Assembly: GCA_047606825.1 (NCBI GenBank)
Contig: JASGDY010000112.1
Span: 62,001-126,000, forward strand
Length of the DNA stretch: 64,000 nt
Source: Rhizosphaericola sp047606825
GTDB lineage: Bacteria > Bacteroidota > Bacteroidia > Chitinophagales > Chitinophagaceae
Direction of reading: 5' to 3'
In this document: piece after piece, positions 1 through 9,443 of the stretch
Numbering within the stretch: position 1 is the stretch's first letter
Layout: every line of letters starts with the position of its first letter
Made by a program: the position numbers and the translations under genes
The notes under the pieces: model-generated
The model's database searches: none
Told to the model about the DNA's origin: nothing
Seen by the model: the letters and a program-made list of their open reading frames with translations, nothing else

Positions 1-596
1 TTGTATTTGTAAATAAGGTCATTGCCCAAATTGAGCGCAAATACATATTTACCGTCCGGTGCAATAAAAGTGCTGTGCGCATGCGGACCTTCCTGATTGG
101 GATGCACGCTTTTGCCCTCGTGTTGGATAAACTGCGTTTTTTCCTTTTGCAGTGCGCCGTTTTTTTCGGTTCTGTACAGCACTACGCTGCCGCTTCCATA
201 ATTTGCCGCCAATACGTCAAGGCCTTTTTTGTCGGTCGCGACAAAGCAAGGCGACTGTCCCAAGGCACTAACCGAATTAAGCAATGTCAGTTCGCCCTTT
301 TTTTTGTCAAAAGTATAGGCACTGATGGCACCTTTGCCTTTCTCAGCGGAAGAGATGTCCTCATTAGCGACATACACTTTTTTCCCGCCGTCCGTCAGTG
401 CCAGATAAGACGGATTAAAATCGGCTTTCGTGGAAACCAAAGCCGTCGTTCCTGTCGTGCCGTCAAACTTATAGACATAGATGCCCTTACTGTCCGAACC
501 TGTCGTGTATGTCCCGACCAACATGTAATACTGCTGCGCCCGGGACACCAACGTGCTACCCAAAAGCAATACCGCCAACAAATAAATCTTTCGCAT
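1..596 (-). CDS. Exported lactonase-family beta-propeller protein (6-phosphogluconolactonase-like), 3' end outside window
   Basis: Reading the minus strand from the ATG at 596 gives 198 codons open to the window edge, so the C-terminal half is missing. The protein starts with a Sec signal peptide ending near SRAQ (about residue 21). It continues with propeller-like repeats, including YMLVGTYT, DGGKKVYVANE, VLAANYGSGSV and the run HPNQEGPHAHS, which is typical of the lactonase family (PF10282). Members are seven-bladed propellers; some hydrolyse 6-phosphogluconolactone, but an exported one may act on another lactone. The thyA gene is divergent with a 113-base gap. Family call is firm; the substrate is not known. 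Confidence 0.85.
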   Translation of the reverse strand, partial: MRKIYLLAVLLLGSTLVSRAQQYYMLVGTYTTGSDSKGIYVYKFDGTTGTTALVSTKADFNPSYLALTDGGKKVYVANEDISSAEKGKGAISAYTFDKKKGELTLLNSVSALGQSPCFVATDKKGLDVLAANYGSGSVVLYRTEKNGALQKEKTQFIQHEGKSVHPNQEGPHAHSTFIAPDGKYVFALNLGNDLIYKY

Positions 597-697
597 AAAA
601 AAGTAAAAATAAAAAGGTAAAAGAAAAAATGCCGAACGCTTTCGATATAGGAAAGCTGACAGCTTCCAAAAAATATCCGGGAGAAAGGTAAGAATAT

Positions 698-705
698 TAT
701 CTTTG
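698..705 (+). promoter_or_regulatory. Candidate -7 box of thyA
   Basis: TATCTTTG matches the Bacteroidota -7 consensus TAnnTTTG and ends only 4 bases before the thyA ATG at 710. If used, the transcript would be leaderless or nearly so. No clear TTTG was seen 19-21 bases upstream, so support is moderate. Confidence 0.4.
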
Positions 706-709
706 TCCC

Positions 710-1504
710 ATGCAGCAATACCTCGATTTACTGAAACATATACGTGAAAGCGGCCACGAAAAAACCGACCGTACCGGCACGGGCACATACAGTGTTTTTG
801 GCTACCAGATGCGCTTTGACCTGCAAAAAGGCTTTCCCCTACTGACCACCAAAAAGCTGCACCTCAAAAGTATCATCTACGAACTGCTGTGGTTTTTGCA
901 GGGCAACACCAATATCCAATACCTCAACGACCACGGTGTCAAGATATGGGACGAATGGGCGGACGCGGACGGCAACCTCGGTCCCGTTTACGGTAAGCAG
1001 TGGCGTAGCTGGCAGGGCGCGGACGGCAAGGTCCATGACCAAATCGCGGACGCCATCCACCAAATCCGAAACAATCCCGACAGCCGACGCATCATCGTCA
1101 ACGCTTGGAACGTGGGCGAACTTTCCCAAATGGCACTGAGCCCGTGTCACGCGCTGTTCCAGTTCTATGTGGCGGACAGCAAGCTGAGCTGCCAACTCTA
1201 CCAACGGAGCGCGGACGTATTTCTTGGCGTACCTTTTAACATTGCATCTTACGCGTTGCTTACGATGATGATGGCACAGGTATGTGGTCTGGAAGCCGGG
1301 GATTTTGTACATACTTTTGGTGACGTACACCTTTACAAAAACCATCTGGAACAAGCCGACATCCAACTGCAACGCACACCGTTCCCGCTTCCTACGATGG
1401 CGATCAACAAGGACGTGAAGGATATTTTAGGGTTTAAGTTCGAGGATTTCCAACTGGAAAACTACCAATCCTGGCCGCACATCAAGGCACCCGTGGCGGT
1501 GTAG
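710..1504 (+). CDS. thyA: Thymidylate synthase
   Basis: Makes dTMP from dUMP with methylenetetrahydrofolate as methyl donor and reductant; cytosolic, essential for DNA synthesis without external thymidine. The protein has 264 residues, the same length as the E. coli enzyme, and key residues fall at the same numbers: Arg21 in RTGTG, Trp80, the nucleophile Cys146 in LSPCHALF, Arg166 in QRSAD and Asn177 in the dUMP site. It ends PVAV. No dihydrofolate reductase gene follows here. The start at 710 agrees with family length. It is divergent from the lactonase gene and followed by a terminator hairpin. Confidence 0.98.
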   Translation: MQQYLDLLKHIRESGHEKTDRTGTGTYSVFGYQMRFDLQKGFPLLTTKKLHLKSIIYELLWFLQGNTNIQYLNDHGVKIWDEWADADGNLGPVYGKQWRSWQGADGKVHDQIADAIHQIRNNPDSRRIIVNAWNVGELSQMALSPCHALFQFYVADSKLSCQLYQRSADVFLGVPFNIASYALLTMMMAQVCGLEAGDFVHTFGDVHLYKNHLEQADIQLQRTPFPLPTMAINKDVKDILGFKFEDFQLENYQSWPHIKAPVAV

Positions 1505-1576
1505 CGTCGATGTGCCGTCGGTGGCGTTGGCGTATGCGTTTCAATATTGTCCATTTCAAATTTTCGCCGATAGTGT

Positions 1577-1613
1577 AGAGACGCGGGATTGTGCGTCTCT
1601 GCCAGATTTTTTT
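1577..1613 (+). terminator. Intrinsic terminator after thyA
   Basis: Perfect 8 bp stem AGAGACGC / GCGTCTCT with an 8-base loop, followed by GCCAGA and a run of seven T. It lies 73 bases after the thyA stop. The stem resembles a dispersed 'gagacgc' sequence also seen near 19873-19920, so it may derive from a repeat. Confidence 0.7.
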
Positions 1614-1693
1614 ATATCCACCCTTACATAGGTCTTTCTGTTTTTCCTTTGTGGAAAGTGCTATCTTTAGATCATATTAACTCCCCTAATCCA

Positions 1694-2698
1694 ATGACTA
1701 TTATAGAAAAGCACATCCATTATTCTTCCCTCATTTCCGACCCTAATGCTTATATCAGCGAGATGTTCCAGCTTCATCCCGATGCCAAACACGACAGCAA
1801 TTCCGGCGAAATCGAAATCATCAATCCTATCATCAATTCTACTTTCAAATATCAGCTTTTGGAGGACGGATTTTTTCTGTTTTCTTTTTCGAGTTTCAGT
1901 CCTGTGGATGCGGAATACGAGTTCGTCCCGAATCCGACAGCCGATTATTTTACGCTGGTTTTTTACATTACGGAAAGCCGCACGAAAAACCCTCTGTATA
2001 TAAAAATTGACGAAAAATTCTATTCCAGCGACCAATTTTCGCTGTTTTTCAATGGAAAAATGAATGCCGAGATTTTCATTAAAGCCCGACAAAAAGCCTA
2101 CGGAATAAGGCTTGATATTCACAAAAAATGGTTTGCGGAAAATATCGAAAATCTTCCTCAAAATTCGGTGTTAGCCAAAATCCTGAATTTCTCCGACAAA
2201 GGTTTCGTCAATACCAATTGTCATTCTTACCACGAAATGGTCAAAAATCTACTTTCCGTTTTTGAGAAAGAAAAATATCCTTTGCAGAAATTAGATTTAA
2301 AAAGTCACTGTTATTCTCTGACTCAAAATTATTTAGGAGAAATTTTTCAATCTCAGCCTTCCGAAACGGGAAAGGAAAAAGAAAAATCGGGCGAACTTCA
2401 AGCTGCGCTTAATTATTTGGAAAAGAATGTTTTGGCAGATTTTCCGGGAAACGATTTTTTGGCAGAATTATGTCATATTTCGGAAAGTTCTTTCGGGAAA
2501 AAGTTTAAAAACAGTTTTCATATTTCGCCTGCTGCTTATCTCAAAAACCTGAAAATGAAAGAAGCGCTGCGGCTTTTGGAATTGGGAAACAACGTAAAAA
2601 GTGTGGCTCACAAAATCGGCTACGAAAATGTTTCGGCTTTTGGGCGGTCGTTTAAACAGATTTACGGGAAAAGCCCGGCTTCTTATGTGAAAATGTAA
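1694..2698 (+). CDS. AraC-family transcriptional regulator
   Basis: The reading frame is open from 1589, but the ATG at 1694 gives a 334-residue protein with a normal start (MTIIEKHIHYSS). The first 220 residues have no recognisable ligand domain. The last 100 residues are a typical double helix-turn-helix: DFLAELCHISESSFGKKFK (first HTH), a long linker helix, then SVAHKIGYENVSAFGRSFK and the closing KSPASYVKM. The gene opens an AT-rich block and lies upstream of a membrane protein and three exported hydrolases on the same strand, so it may control them. No binding site was identified. Codon choice is much richer in A/T than thyA. Confidence 0.88.
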   Translation: MTIIEKHIHYSSLISDPNAYISEMFQLHPDAKHDSNSGEIEIINPIINSTFKYQLLEDGFFLFSFSSFSPVDAEYEFVPNPTADYFTLVFYITESRTKNPLYIKIDEKFYSSDQFSLFFNGKMNAEIFIKARQKAYGIRLDIHKKWFAENIENLPQNSVLAKILNFSDKGFVNTNCHSYHEMVKNLLSVFEKEKYPLQKLDLKSHCYSLTQNYLGEIFQSQPSETGKEKEKSGELQAALNYLEKNVLADFPGNDFLAELCHISESSFGKKFKNSFHISPAAYLKNLKMKEALRLLELGNNVKSVAHKIGYENVSAFGRSFKQIYGKSPASYVKM

Positions 2699-2772
2699 TT
2701 TTCTGCACGGTTTTTTGCGGAATCGGCACATCTTATCTGGTTAGTTTTGATTTGTTAAAAAATCAAAAAAAT

Positions 2773-3528
2773 ATGGAAGTCCACCATCCGCATTTACCGC
2801 ACGGCAAAAAGAAATTCAAAGAGTATTTTTTGGAATTTCTAACCCTTTTCGTTGCTGTTACAATGGGATTTTTTGCGGAAAATATTCGGGAAATCAGAGT
2901 AGAAAAGCACAGAGAAAAAGAATACATCGAATCTATGGTAAACGAACTGAAATCCGATTCTGCCCAAATGAGGGAAGTTTTTAAAGATACGGTAAGAATA
3001 AGCAAGTTGGATTCTTTGTCTGTTATGCTTTTGAGCGATGACCATTCTACTGCCGCTGTCCGGAAAATGTATGAGCTGAATTTCAAATATGTTGGAAATT
3101 ATGATGCAATGACTTTTAACAAAAATACGCTCACGCAACTGAAAAATTCGGGCAATATGCGGCTTATCCGAAAACAAAATGTGGTGGACAGCCTGAATCT
3201 GTTGGACAATAAAATATCCATCATCGAAGAGCAAAAAGAGGGTTGGAAAAAAGTGATTCTGGACAATTACAAAGATGCAACTTCCGTTTTTAACCAATCC
3301 TATTTGGTTAAAAACGGAAAAATAATCAGATGGAGCGAGAGCGTTTTTTCACAAATTACGGATATTAAACTCCTTAGCAACGACAAAAAAGCACTCAACC
3401 GATTTGGAGCGGAAATCAATCTGCAATCGGGCGTTTCCCAAAATTATTTCTTTATGCTGAAAGACCTTTACGATTACCAAAACCGACTGATTCCTTTTTT
3501 GGAAAAAGAATATGATTTGGAAAAATAA
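2773..3528 (+). CDS. Small single-span membrane protein of unknown function
   Basis: The ATG at 2773 gives 251 residues. A His-rich N-terminus (MEVHHPHLPHGKKK) is followed by one hydrophobic segment, about residues 18-36 (EFLTLFVAVTMGFFAENIRE), and then a charged, helical domain with coiled-coil character. The arrangement FFAENIRE right after the membrane segment recurs in uncharacterised Bacteroidota membrane proteins. No catalytic motif is visible. It follows the AraC regulator by 74 bases and precedes the amidohydrolase by 50, so co-transcription with the latter is possible. Function unknown. Confidence 0.75.
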   Translation: MEVHHPHLPHGKKKFKEYFLEFLTLFVAVTMGFFAENIREIRVEKHREKEYIESMVNELKSDSAQMREVFKDTVRISKLDSLSVMLLSDDHSTAAVRKMYELNFKYVGNYDAMTFNKNTLTQLKNSGNMRLIRKQNVVDSLNLLDNKISIIEEQKEGWKKVILDNYKDATSVFNQSYLVKNGKIIRWSESVFSQITDIKLLSNDKKALNRFGAEINLQSGVSQNYFFMLKDLYDYQNRLIPFLEKEYDLEK

Positions 3529-3578
3529 AAATGTAAAACAAACCCCACAGGTTGTAATCAAAAATAACTATTTATAAA

Positions 3579-4886
3579 ATGAAAAAAATTACAACAATTT
3601 GTTTATTAATACTTTCCGTAGCAGTTTCGGCACAAATCAAAGCTGTTAAAGTCGGAAAACTTGTTGATGTAGTTAATGGGAAAGTTTTGGAAAACCAAAT
3701 TATACTCATTAAAAACGATACTATTTCAGAAGTTGGGAGCAATATAAAAATCCCGAACGGAGCAGAAATCATCGATTTAAGTAACGCAATTGTTCTGCCC
3801 GGATTGATAGATTGTCATACACATTTAACTGCTGAACCGAGTGATGATTATTATGGAGATATTTTCCGTAAAACAACTGTCGATTATGCAATAAGAGCCC
3901 CCATTTATGCCAAACACACGCTTGAAGCCGGTTTTACAACCTGTCGTGATTTGGGTTCCGGAGATTTGATAGACGTTTCGCTTCGTAATGCTATTAATGA
4001 AGGAATAATTGATGGACCCAGAATGTTTGTAGCAACGTTTGCATTAGGAGCAACCGGCGGACATTCAGATTTGTCCGGTTTTAATCCAAATATCGACGTC
4101 AAGGGAAATAAAGACTTCACAGGAGTTGCAGATGGCGTTGATGAAATAAGAAAACGAATCCGTAATAATGTAAAATGGGGAGCTGATGTTATTAAGTTTT
4201 GTGCAACAGCAGGTGTTTTGAGTGAAGAAGAAAGTGTAGGCGCACCGCAATATTCTCTTGAAGAAATGAAAGCCATTTGTGACGAGGCGCATATATGGGG
4301 AAAGAAAGTTGCAGCTCACGCACACGGAACTGAAGGCATAAAACGTGCAATTTTGGCGGGTGTCAATTCTATAGAACACGGAAGCATAATGGATTCGGAA
4401 GCGTTGAACCTAATGAAACAAAAAGAAACCTATTATGTTCCAACCATTTATGTGGTAGATTATGTAACACAAGAGTTTGCTAAAAAAGGATTTCCGGAAA
4501 AAATACTCAACAAAGCAAGAAGTATTTCTCCATTTATATCAGCAAGTTTTTCAAATGCTGTAAAAGCAGGTGTAAAAATAGCCTTTGGGACAGATGCAGG
4601 TGTTTTCCCACACGGATTAAATGCCCGCCAGTTTTCTTATATGGTAAAATATGGACTTACACCAATGCAGGCAATACAAACTGCCACGATAAACGCCGCA
4701 GACCTTTTGGGTAAAAGTGCGCAAATAGGCACTATTGAAAAAGGCAAATTTGCGGATATTATTGCCGTAGAAAGCAACCCTATAACTGATATTCGCTCAT
4801 TAGAAAAGGTGGGTTTTGTAATGAAAGGTGGGAAAATTTATAAGAATGATTTTATTTCCTCAAAACCATTAAATACTTCAAAATAA
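3579..4886 (+). CDS. Exported amidohydrolase-superfamily enzyme
   Basis: 435 residues with a signal peptide (MKKITTICLLILSVAVSAQ). The metal-dependent amidohydrolase fold is shown by LIDCHTHL (His80, His82), a lysine in GADVIKFCATAG that could be the carbamylated bridge, AAHAHG and IEHG histidines, and the aspartate in FGTDAG. The C-terminal strand region KGKFADIIAVESNP is typical of imidazolonepropionase/prolidase-like members. Substrates in this branch are often dipeptides such as Xaa-Pro or other amides; the exact one cannot be read from sequence. It acts in the periplasm or outside. The next gene starts 44 bases on and is also an exported hydrolase, which suggests a peptide-scavenging set. 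Confidence 0.9.
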   Translation: MKKITTICLLILSVAVSAQIKAVKVGKLVDVVNGKVLENQIILIKNDTISEVGSNIKIPNGAEIIDLSNAIVLPGLIDCHTHLTAEPSDDYYGDIFRKTTVDYAIRAPIYAKHTLEAGFTTCRDLGSGDLIDVSLRNAINEGIIDGPRMFVATFALGATGGHSDLSGFNPNIDVKGNKDFTGVADGVDEIRKRIRNNVKWGADVIKFCATAGVLSEEESVGAPQYSLEEMKAICDEAHIWGKKVAAHAHGTEGIKRAILAGVNSIEHGSIMDSEALNLMKQKETYYVPTIYVVDYVTQEFAKKGFPEKILNKARSISPFISASFSNAVKAGVKIAFGTDAGVFPHGLNARQFSYMVKYGLTPMQAIQTATINAADLLGKSAQIGTIEKGKFADIIAVESNPITDIRSLEKVGFVMKGGKIYKNDFISSKPLNTSK

Positions 4887-4930
4887 AAGTGCAATAAAAG
4901 AAACTCAACAATTAAAAAATCAATTTCAAA

Positions 4931-6697
4931 ATGAAAAAAATAACAACATTTTTCGCTTTCGCCGTTCTTTTTACAGCCAATGCAACTTTTGCGCAGCAAG
5001 ACAACGTCAAACTTCATCAGATTTTTGATGATTATTTCAAAGAAATCAATGTATTAAGTCCGCTGAATGCGACTTTTAACGGCGTTGATGGTTACAATGA
5101 CCTGCTTCCTGCCGATGACGAAGTTCATCTCAAAAAAATCCATTCTTTTTACGCCGGTTATCTTTCCAAATTGCAAAGTCTCCCCATCAATTCTTTGGAT
5201 AAGGAAGACAAAATCAGTTACCAGATTATGGAAAACGATTTGAAAACGGCTTTGCTTTTAGAAAAATACCACGGAGAGTATATGCCGATTAGTCAATTTG
5301 AGGGCATTCCGATGTATATGGCAATGCTGGGTTCGGGAACATCTGCCCAACCTTTCAAAACCGTAAAAGATTATGATAATTGGCTGAAACGCTGTGTCGC
5401 CTATAAAAAATGGACTGATGTTGCCATAGAAAATATGCGAAAAGGAATAAAATCAGGAATGGTTTTGCCGAAATCTTTGACAATAAAACTAATTCCGCAA
5501 TTAGAAGCATTGGCAAAAAATGAGGTCAATTCTTCTTTCTACGAACCGATTAAAAACTTTCCGGCAGCTTTTTCCGAAGCGGACAAAAACCGACTGACAA
5601 AAGAATTTAAAGAAATAATCCCTCAAAATATTTTTGCTTCCAACGAAAAACTTTTGACATTTTTCCAAAACGAATATCTTCCGAAATCGAGGTTAACTTC
5701 GGGAATGAACGCTTTGCCAAACGGTTCGGCAATGTATAAAGATTACATTTTCGCCAATACCACAACCCACAAAGACCCGGAAGATGTTTATCCGCTTGGC
5801 TTATCCGAAGTGGCGAGAATTACGGCAGCAATGGAAAAAATCAAAACCCAAATCGGTTTCAAGGGAACGCTCAACGAGTTGTTTGAATTTATGAAAACCG
5901 ACAAACAATTTATGCCTTTCAAAACCGAGAAAGAAATAATGGATGCTTACCAAACGATTTATGCGACCATAAAACCCAACCTGCCAAAGTATTTCGGCAT
6001 TGCACCGAAAACACCTTTTGAAATCCGCAAAACCGAAGATTTTCGGGCAAAATCTTCTGCTGCTGCACAGTATTTTGCGGGAGATTTGCCGACCAATCGT
6101 CCCGGTATTTTTTACGTAACCATTCTCGACCCTGCAAAAATCAACACCACCAATATGGATATGGAAGCATTATTTGTTCACGAAGCAATTCCGGGACATC
6201 ATTATCAATTGAGTTTACAATATGAAAATACTGCCGTTCCCGAATTTCGTCAAAAATCTTGGAATAGTGCTTTTGTAGAGGGTTGGGCTTTATACACCGA
6301 AGCATTGGGGAAAGATTTAGGACTTTATACCAATCCTTATCATCAATTGGGAGCTTTGGGAGCGGAAATGCACCGGGCAATCCGTTTGGTAACAGATGCA
6401 GGTTTGCACACCGGAAAAATGACGAGAGAAGAAGCCATCAAATATATGCTCGACCACGAACCACTTTCCGAACACGATGCAACGGCAGAAATAGAGCGTT
6501 ATATGGCAATGCCGGGACAAGCACTTTCTTACAAAATCGGACAACTGAAAATAAAGGAACTTCGGGATAAATATAAAAAACAATTAGGCGAAAAATTCAG
6601 TATCCGTGATTTTCACGATGCCATTCTGAAAGGCGGCGCAATGCCTCTGACCGTTTTTGAAAATTATATGGACGATTGGGCGAATGGTGTGAAGTAA
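4931..6697 (+). CDS. Exported DUF885-family metallohydrolase
   Basis: 588 residues with a signal peptide ending at TFAQQ (about residue 22). DUF885 proteins are long helical proteins with a gluzincin-like zinc motif; here it is HEAIPGHH at residues 417-424, followed by VEGWALYTE (about 448-456), which supplies the likely third ligand and catalytic surroundings. The C-terminal EHDATAEIERYMAMPGQALSY is also diagnostic. Members are thought to be peptidases, but few have been assayed. It lies between the amidohydrolase and the truncated M13 peptidase gene with gaps of 44 and 23 bases, so the three probably formed one operon. Confidence 0.88.
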   Translation: MKKITTFFAFAVLFTANATFAQQDNVKLHQIFDDYFKEINVLSPLNATFNGVDGYNDLLPADDEVHLKKIHSFYAGYLSKLQSLPINSLDKEDKISYQIMENDLKTALLLEKYHGEYMPISQFEGIPMYMAMLGSGTSAQPFKTVKDYDNWLKRCVAYKKWTDVAIENMRKGIKSGMVLPKSLTIKLIPQLEALAKNEVNSSFYEPIKNFPAAFSEADKNRLTKEFKEIIPQNIFASNEKLLTFFQNEYLPKSRLTSGMNALPNGSAMYKDYIFANTTTHKDPEDVYPLGLSEVARITAAMEKIKTQIGFKGTLNELFEFMKTDKQFMPFKTEKEIMDAYQTIYATIKPNLPKYFGIAPKTPFEIRKTEDFRAKSSAAAQYFAGDLPTNRPGIFYVTILDPAKINTTNMDMEALFVHEAIPGHHYQLSLQYENTAVPEFRQKSWNSAFVEGWALYTEALGKDLGLYTNPYHQLGALGAEMHRAIRLVTDAGLHTGKMTREEAIKYMLDHEPLSEHDATAEIERYMAMPGQALSYKIGQLKIKELRDKYKKQLGEKFSIRDFHDAILKGGAMPLTVFENYMDDWANGVK

Positions 6698-6720
6698 TAA
6701 TTTCAATTTTTTTAAAAACA

Positions 6721-8052
6721 ATGAATACAACAATTTCTTATTTAGTAAAATGCAGCATTGCTGCTGTCGTTCTTGTTTCCTGCAAAGAGAACAAAGAAGC
6801 GAAACGCACACAATTTATCGAGACCAAAAACATCGACAAATCCGTAAATCCCGGGGATGATTTTTATGATTATGCCAACGGTGCGTGGCTGAAAACTGCA
6901 AAAATTCCGGACGAATACTCGTCTACCGGAGCTGGGCTTGATGTATATCTTAGCATTCAAAAACGGCTGAAAGAACTTTTGGAAAATGCCTCCAAAAACA
7001 CCGGAGAAACAGGAAGCATTCAGCAAAAGGTTGGAGATTTTTATGCTTCGGGAATGGATTCGGTTACAATAAATAAATTGGGATATGAACCGGTAAAACC
7101 TTTGCTATCAAAGATAGATGCGGCTAATTCCGTCCCGGCGCTGATGCAGATTGCAGCAAACGAAACCAAAAATACATACAACCCAAATATGTATAATACC
7201 ACTCCAAATCTTTTCGGGTTTATGGTGTATGCAGACCAGAAAAACAGCACGATGAACATTGCTTGGCTTACACAGGGTGGAATCGGTTTGCCCGAACGGG
7301 ATTATTATTTCCGAACAGATGCCGCAACGGTTGGTGTCCAGAATGCTTACAAAAATTATCTCACGACTTTGTTCAAACTGACAGGTTCTGATGCTGCCAC
7401 CGCCGCAAAAAATACGGCAACAGTTTACAACATCGAAAAGGAATTGGCTTCTTCCCACAAGACTGTCGTTCAGCTGCGGGATATGCAGGCAAATTACCAT
7501 AAAGTTTCGATGGAAAAAATCGAAAAAGAGCAGCCCAATATCGGTTGGAAAGCATTTTTCAAAAACCTTGGTGCAAAAGCAGATTCTGTGGATATGGAAC
7601 AGCCCGAATATTATGCAAAACTCAACACGATGCTGAAAACCGTTCCGATTAGCGATTGGAAATTGTATCTGAAAGCACACGCATTGACTGCTTACGCCAA
7701 TTTGTTGAGCCAAGATTTTCAAAATGCGGCTTTCGATTATTCAAAAATGTTGAATGGACAAAAGAAACAAAGGCAGCGTTGGGAACGTATTGCAGGAAAA
7801 GCAGATGCGGGTTTGGGCGATGCTTTGGGACAATTGTATGTAGAAAAATATTTTCCGCCGGAAGCCAAGAAAAAAATCGACGAACTAATTAACAATACCA
7901 AAAAAATGAACAAAGAATACACCATTAAAATATTTGAACAAAAGCAAGCCGATACCGAGCAACTTTTTCGTTTAATGCAATCTGTTCCTTGTGCGAAACC
8001 TTTCCAACGAAACCCTAAAAAGAAAGACATACACTTGAATATATTATTATGA
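6721..8052 (+). pseudogene. M13 (neprilysin-like) peptidase, catalytic half missing, fused to a BRO-like remnant
   Basis: The ATG at 6721 starts a lipoprotein signal (VVLVSC) and then a clear M13 N-terminal domain (PGDDFYDYANGAWLK, GLPERDYYF). M13 enzymes usually have about 670 residues with HExxH in the last third; here M13 similarity stops at about residue 395, so the zinc domain is absent. Residues 396-443 begin with their own Met at 7906 (MNKEYTIKIFEQKQ) and include ADTEQLFRLMQSVP, which I recognise as pieces of a BRO-N antirepressor-type protein with an internal deletion. The frame stays open by chance through both parts. The product cannot be an active peptidase. Its TGA overlaps the next ATG as ATGA. 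Confidence 0.8.
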
Positions 8053-8540
8053 AACAAATTTCCTTCCCCTTTTCGTTCTATTGTTCCCGGTCATCGTATC
8101 CGCACAAAACATTGACAGTCAAATAGAACAGGCTGTTAAAAGCAATAATCTTGCGGAGCTGAACAAAAATTTTGACCCATTGTTTTCTGATAATATAGAC
8201 ACATTGCAAGCTACTCCGAAAAGGTAATTAACTTGGGAGAAAAATACAAATCACAGCAAACTATTATTTACGGCAATCTGGCAAAATCCTATTTTTTTAC
8301 CGCAAAAATGATTTGTTGCAAGCGCAGGATTATTTATTAAAAGCCAATCATCTTCTCGATAAATACCCCAACCATTTTCTCCAAAGCGTTTCTTACCAAT
8401 TTATGACCTATCTGCAACCTACGGACGATTTGCAGTTATACTATTGCCAAAAAGCGGTTGCCGAATTTCAAAAAGTGGATAAAAAAAGTGTTTTATCGGG
8501 TGAAGAATATGTGGTGTGTGACGCTATGGCAACTTTATAT

Positions 8541-9443
8541 GAACTGATTTAAACTTTTAGCAAGATTAAAGCGAAAGCCAAATAATGCCAATTTAACCAG
8601 GAAGAATCCAACGTGTCGAAGCGAATCAGGAGCGTACTGAAGCTGTCCATCCATGCAAAACAGCGTTCGTTGACAAACCTTGTTTCATAGACCTGGCTGT
8701 TGAACTCGCGCTTCCTGCCTTTCTTTTTCCCCTTGCGCCCCCGGGGGTTCTCCTTGATGTTGGGCGTCATCTTCCTCCGCCTGACGGCACGCCTGAAAGC
8801 CTTGCCGTCAAAGCCTTTGTCGGCGTTCTGGATGCTGTTTTCGACGCAGATGCCGTTGCGTCCCAGGTGCCTTGTCATCCCCGCGTACTGCGGGACGACA
8901 TCGTACAGGTCGTTGTGCCTGCCGTCCAGGATGCCCCCGCAGGCAACCGGGATGCCCCTGCCGTCGGTAATGACCAGGATGTTGGACGTCCGCCCCCTCT
9001 TGCGCCGCTGGTAGCCCGCGCTTTCCGCGGCTCTCTTTACCAGGCTCTGCGTACCGTCCAGGTTCAGTCTCTCCGTGTCCAACCTGTCCCTCTGGATTTG
9101 CAGGAACACGTTGAACATTGCCTCGAACACGCCCTTCACGCACCATTTACGGTAGTAGTAATACACCGTCTGCCAACTGAACGGCGGCGTAACGCATTCT
9201 ATATCAACGAATAGGAGCGACCACTGGCAGCCCGTCTTCAGCTTGTGCACGATGCATTTGAATATGTCTCCCATGTCGAAACGGCTCGGGAATCCCCGCT
9301 TGTTTTTCGGGATAAACGGCAACACGCACTTTTCTATTTCGTCTTTTGTTAAATTTGCATACTTGCAGTACATAACCTTCAATTCATTGGTGGTTCAATA
9401 AATTTAAGGATTTTTGTACTGCTTGTTTTGTTTAAATCAGTTC
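8541..9443 (-). mobile_element. IS5-family insertion sequence, 903 bp
   Basis: Bounded by perfect 14 bp terminal inverted repeats GAACTGATTTAAAC (8541-8554 and 9430-9443). The sequence TATAT lies on both sides (8536-8540, 9444-9448), so the target duplication is 3 or 5 bases. Only a 3-base TAT duplication restores the reading frame of the interrupted TPR gene, which decides for 3. It carries one transposase gene on the minus strand. Its G+C content is clearly higher than that of the AT-rich block around it. Confidence 0.9.
8549..9373 (-). CDS. IS5-family DDE transposase
   Basis: A 274-residue protein from the ATG at 9373 (an in-frame TTG lies 9 bases upstream). The N-terminal part (GFPSRFDMGDIFKCIVHKLKTGCQW) is the usual DNA-binding region of IS5-type transposases. 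The DDE residues are visible as Asp in LNLDGTQS, Asp in NADKGFDG and Glu in VNERCFAWMD. The frame is intact and ends inside the left terminal repeat region, so the element may still be active. Whether other copies exist in the genome cannot be told from this window. Confidence 0.92.
   Translation of the reverse strand: MYCKYANLTKDEIEKCVLPFIPKNKRGFPSRFDMGDIFKCIVHKLKTGCQWSLLFVDIECVTPPFSWQTVYYYYRKWCVKGVFEAMFNVFLQIQRDRLDTERLNLDGTQSLVKRAAESAGYQRRKRGRTSNILVITDGRGIPVACGGILDGRHNDLYDVVPQYAGMTRHLGRNGICVENSIQNADKGFDGKAFRRAVRRRKMTPNIKENPRGRKGKKKGRKREFNSQVYETRFVNERCFAWMDSFSTLLIRFDTLDSSWLNWHYLAFALILLKV

Noticed and set aside
1505..1690. tRNA-Pro 3' end copy marking the far end of the AT-rich block
   Set aside because: Compared the tRNA 3' sequence with this stretch by eye; no match of useful length.
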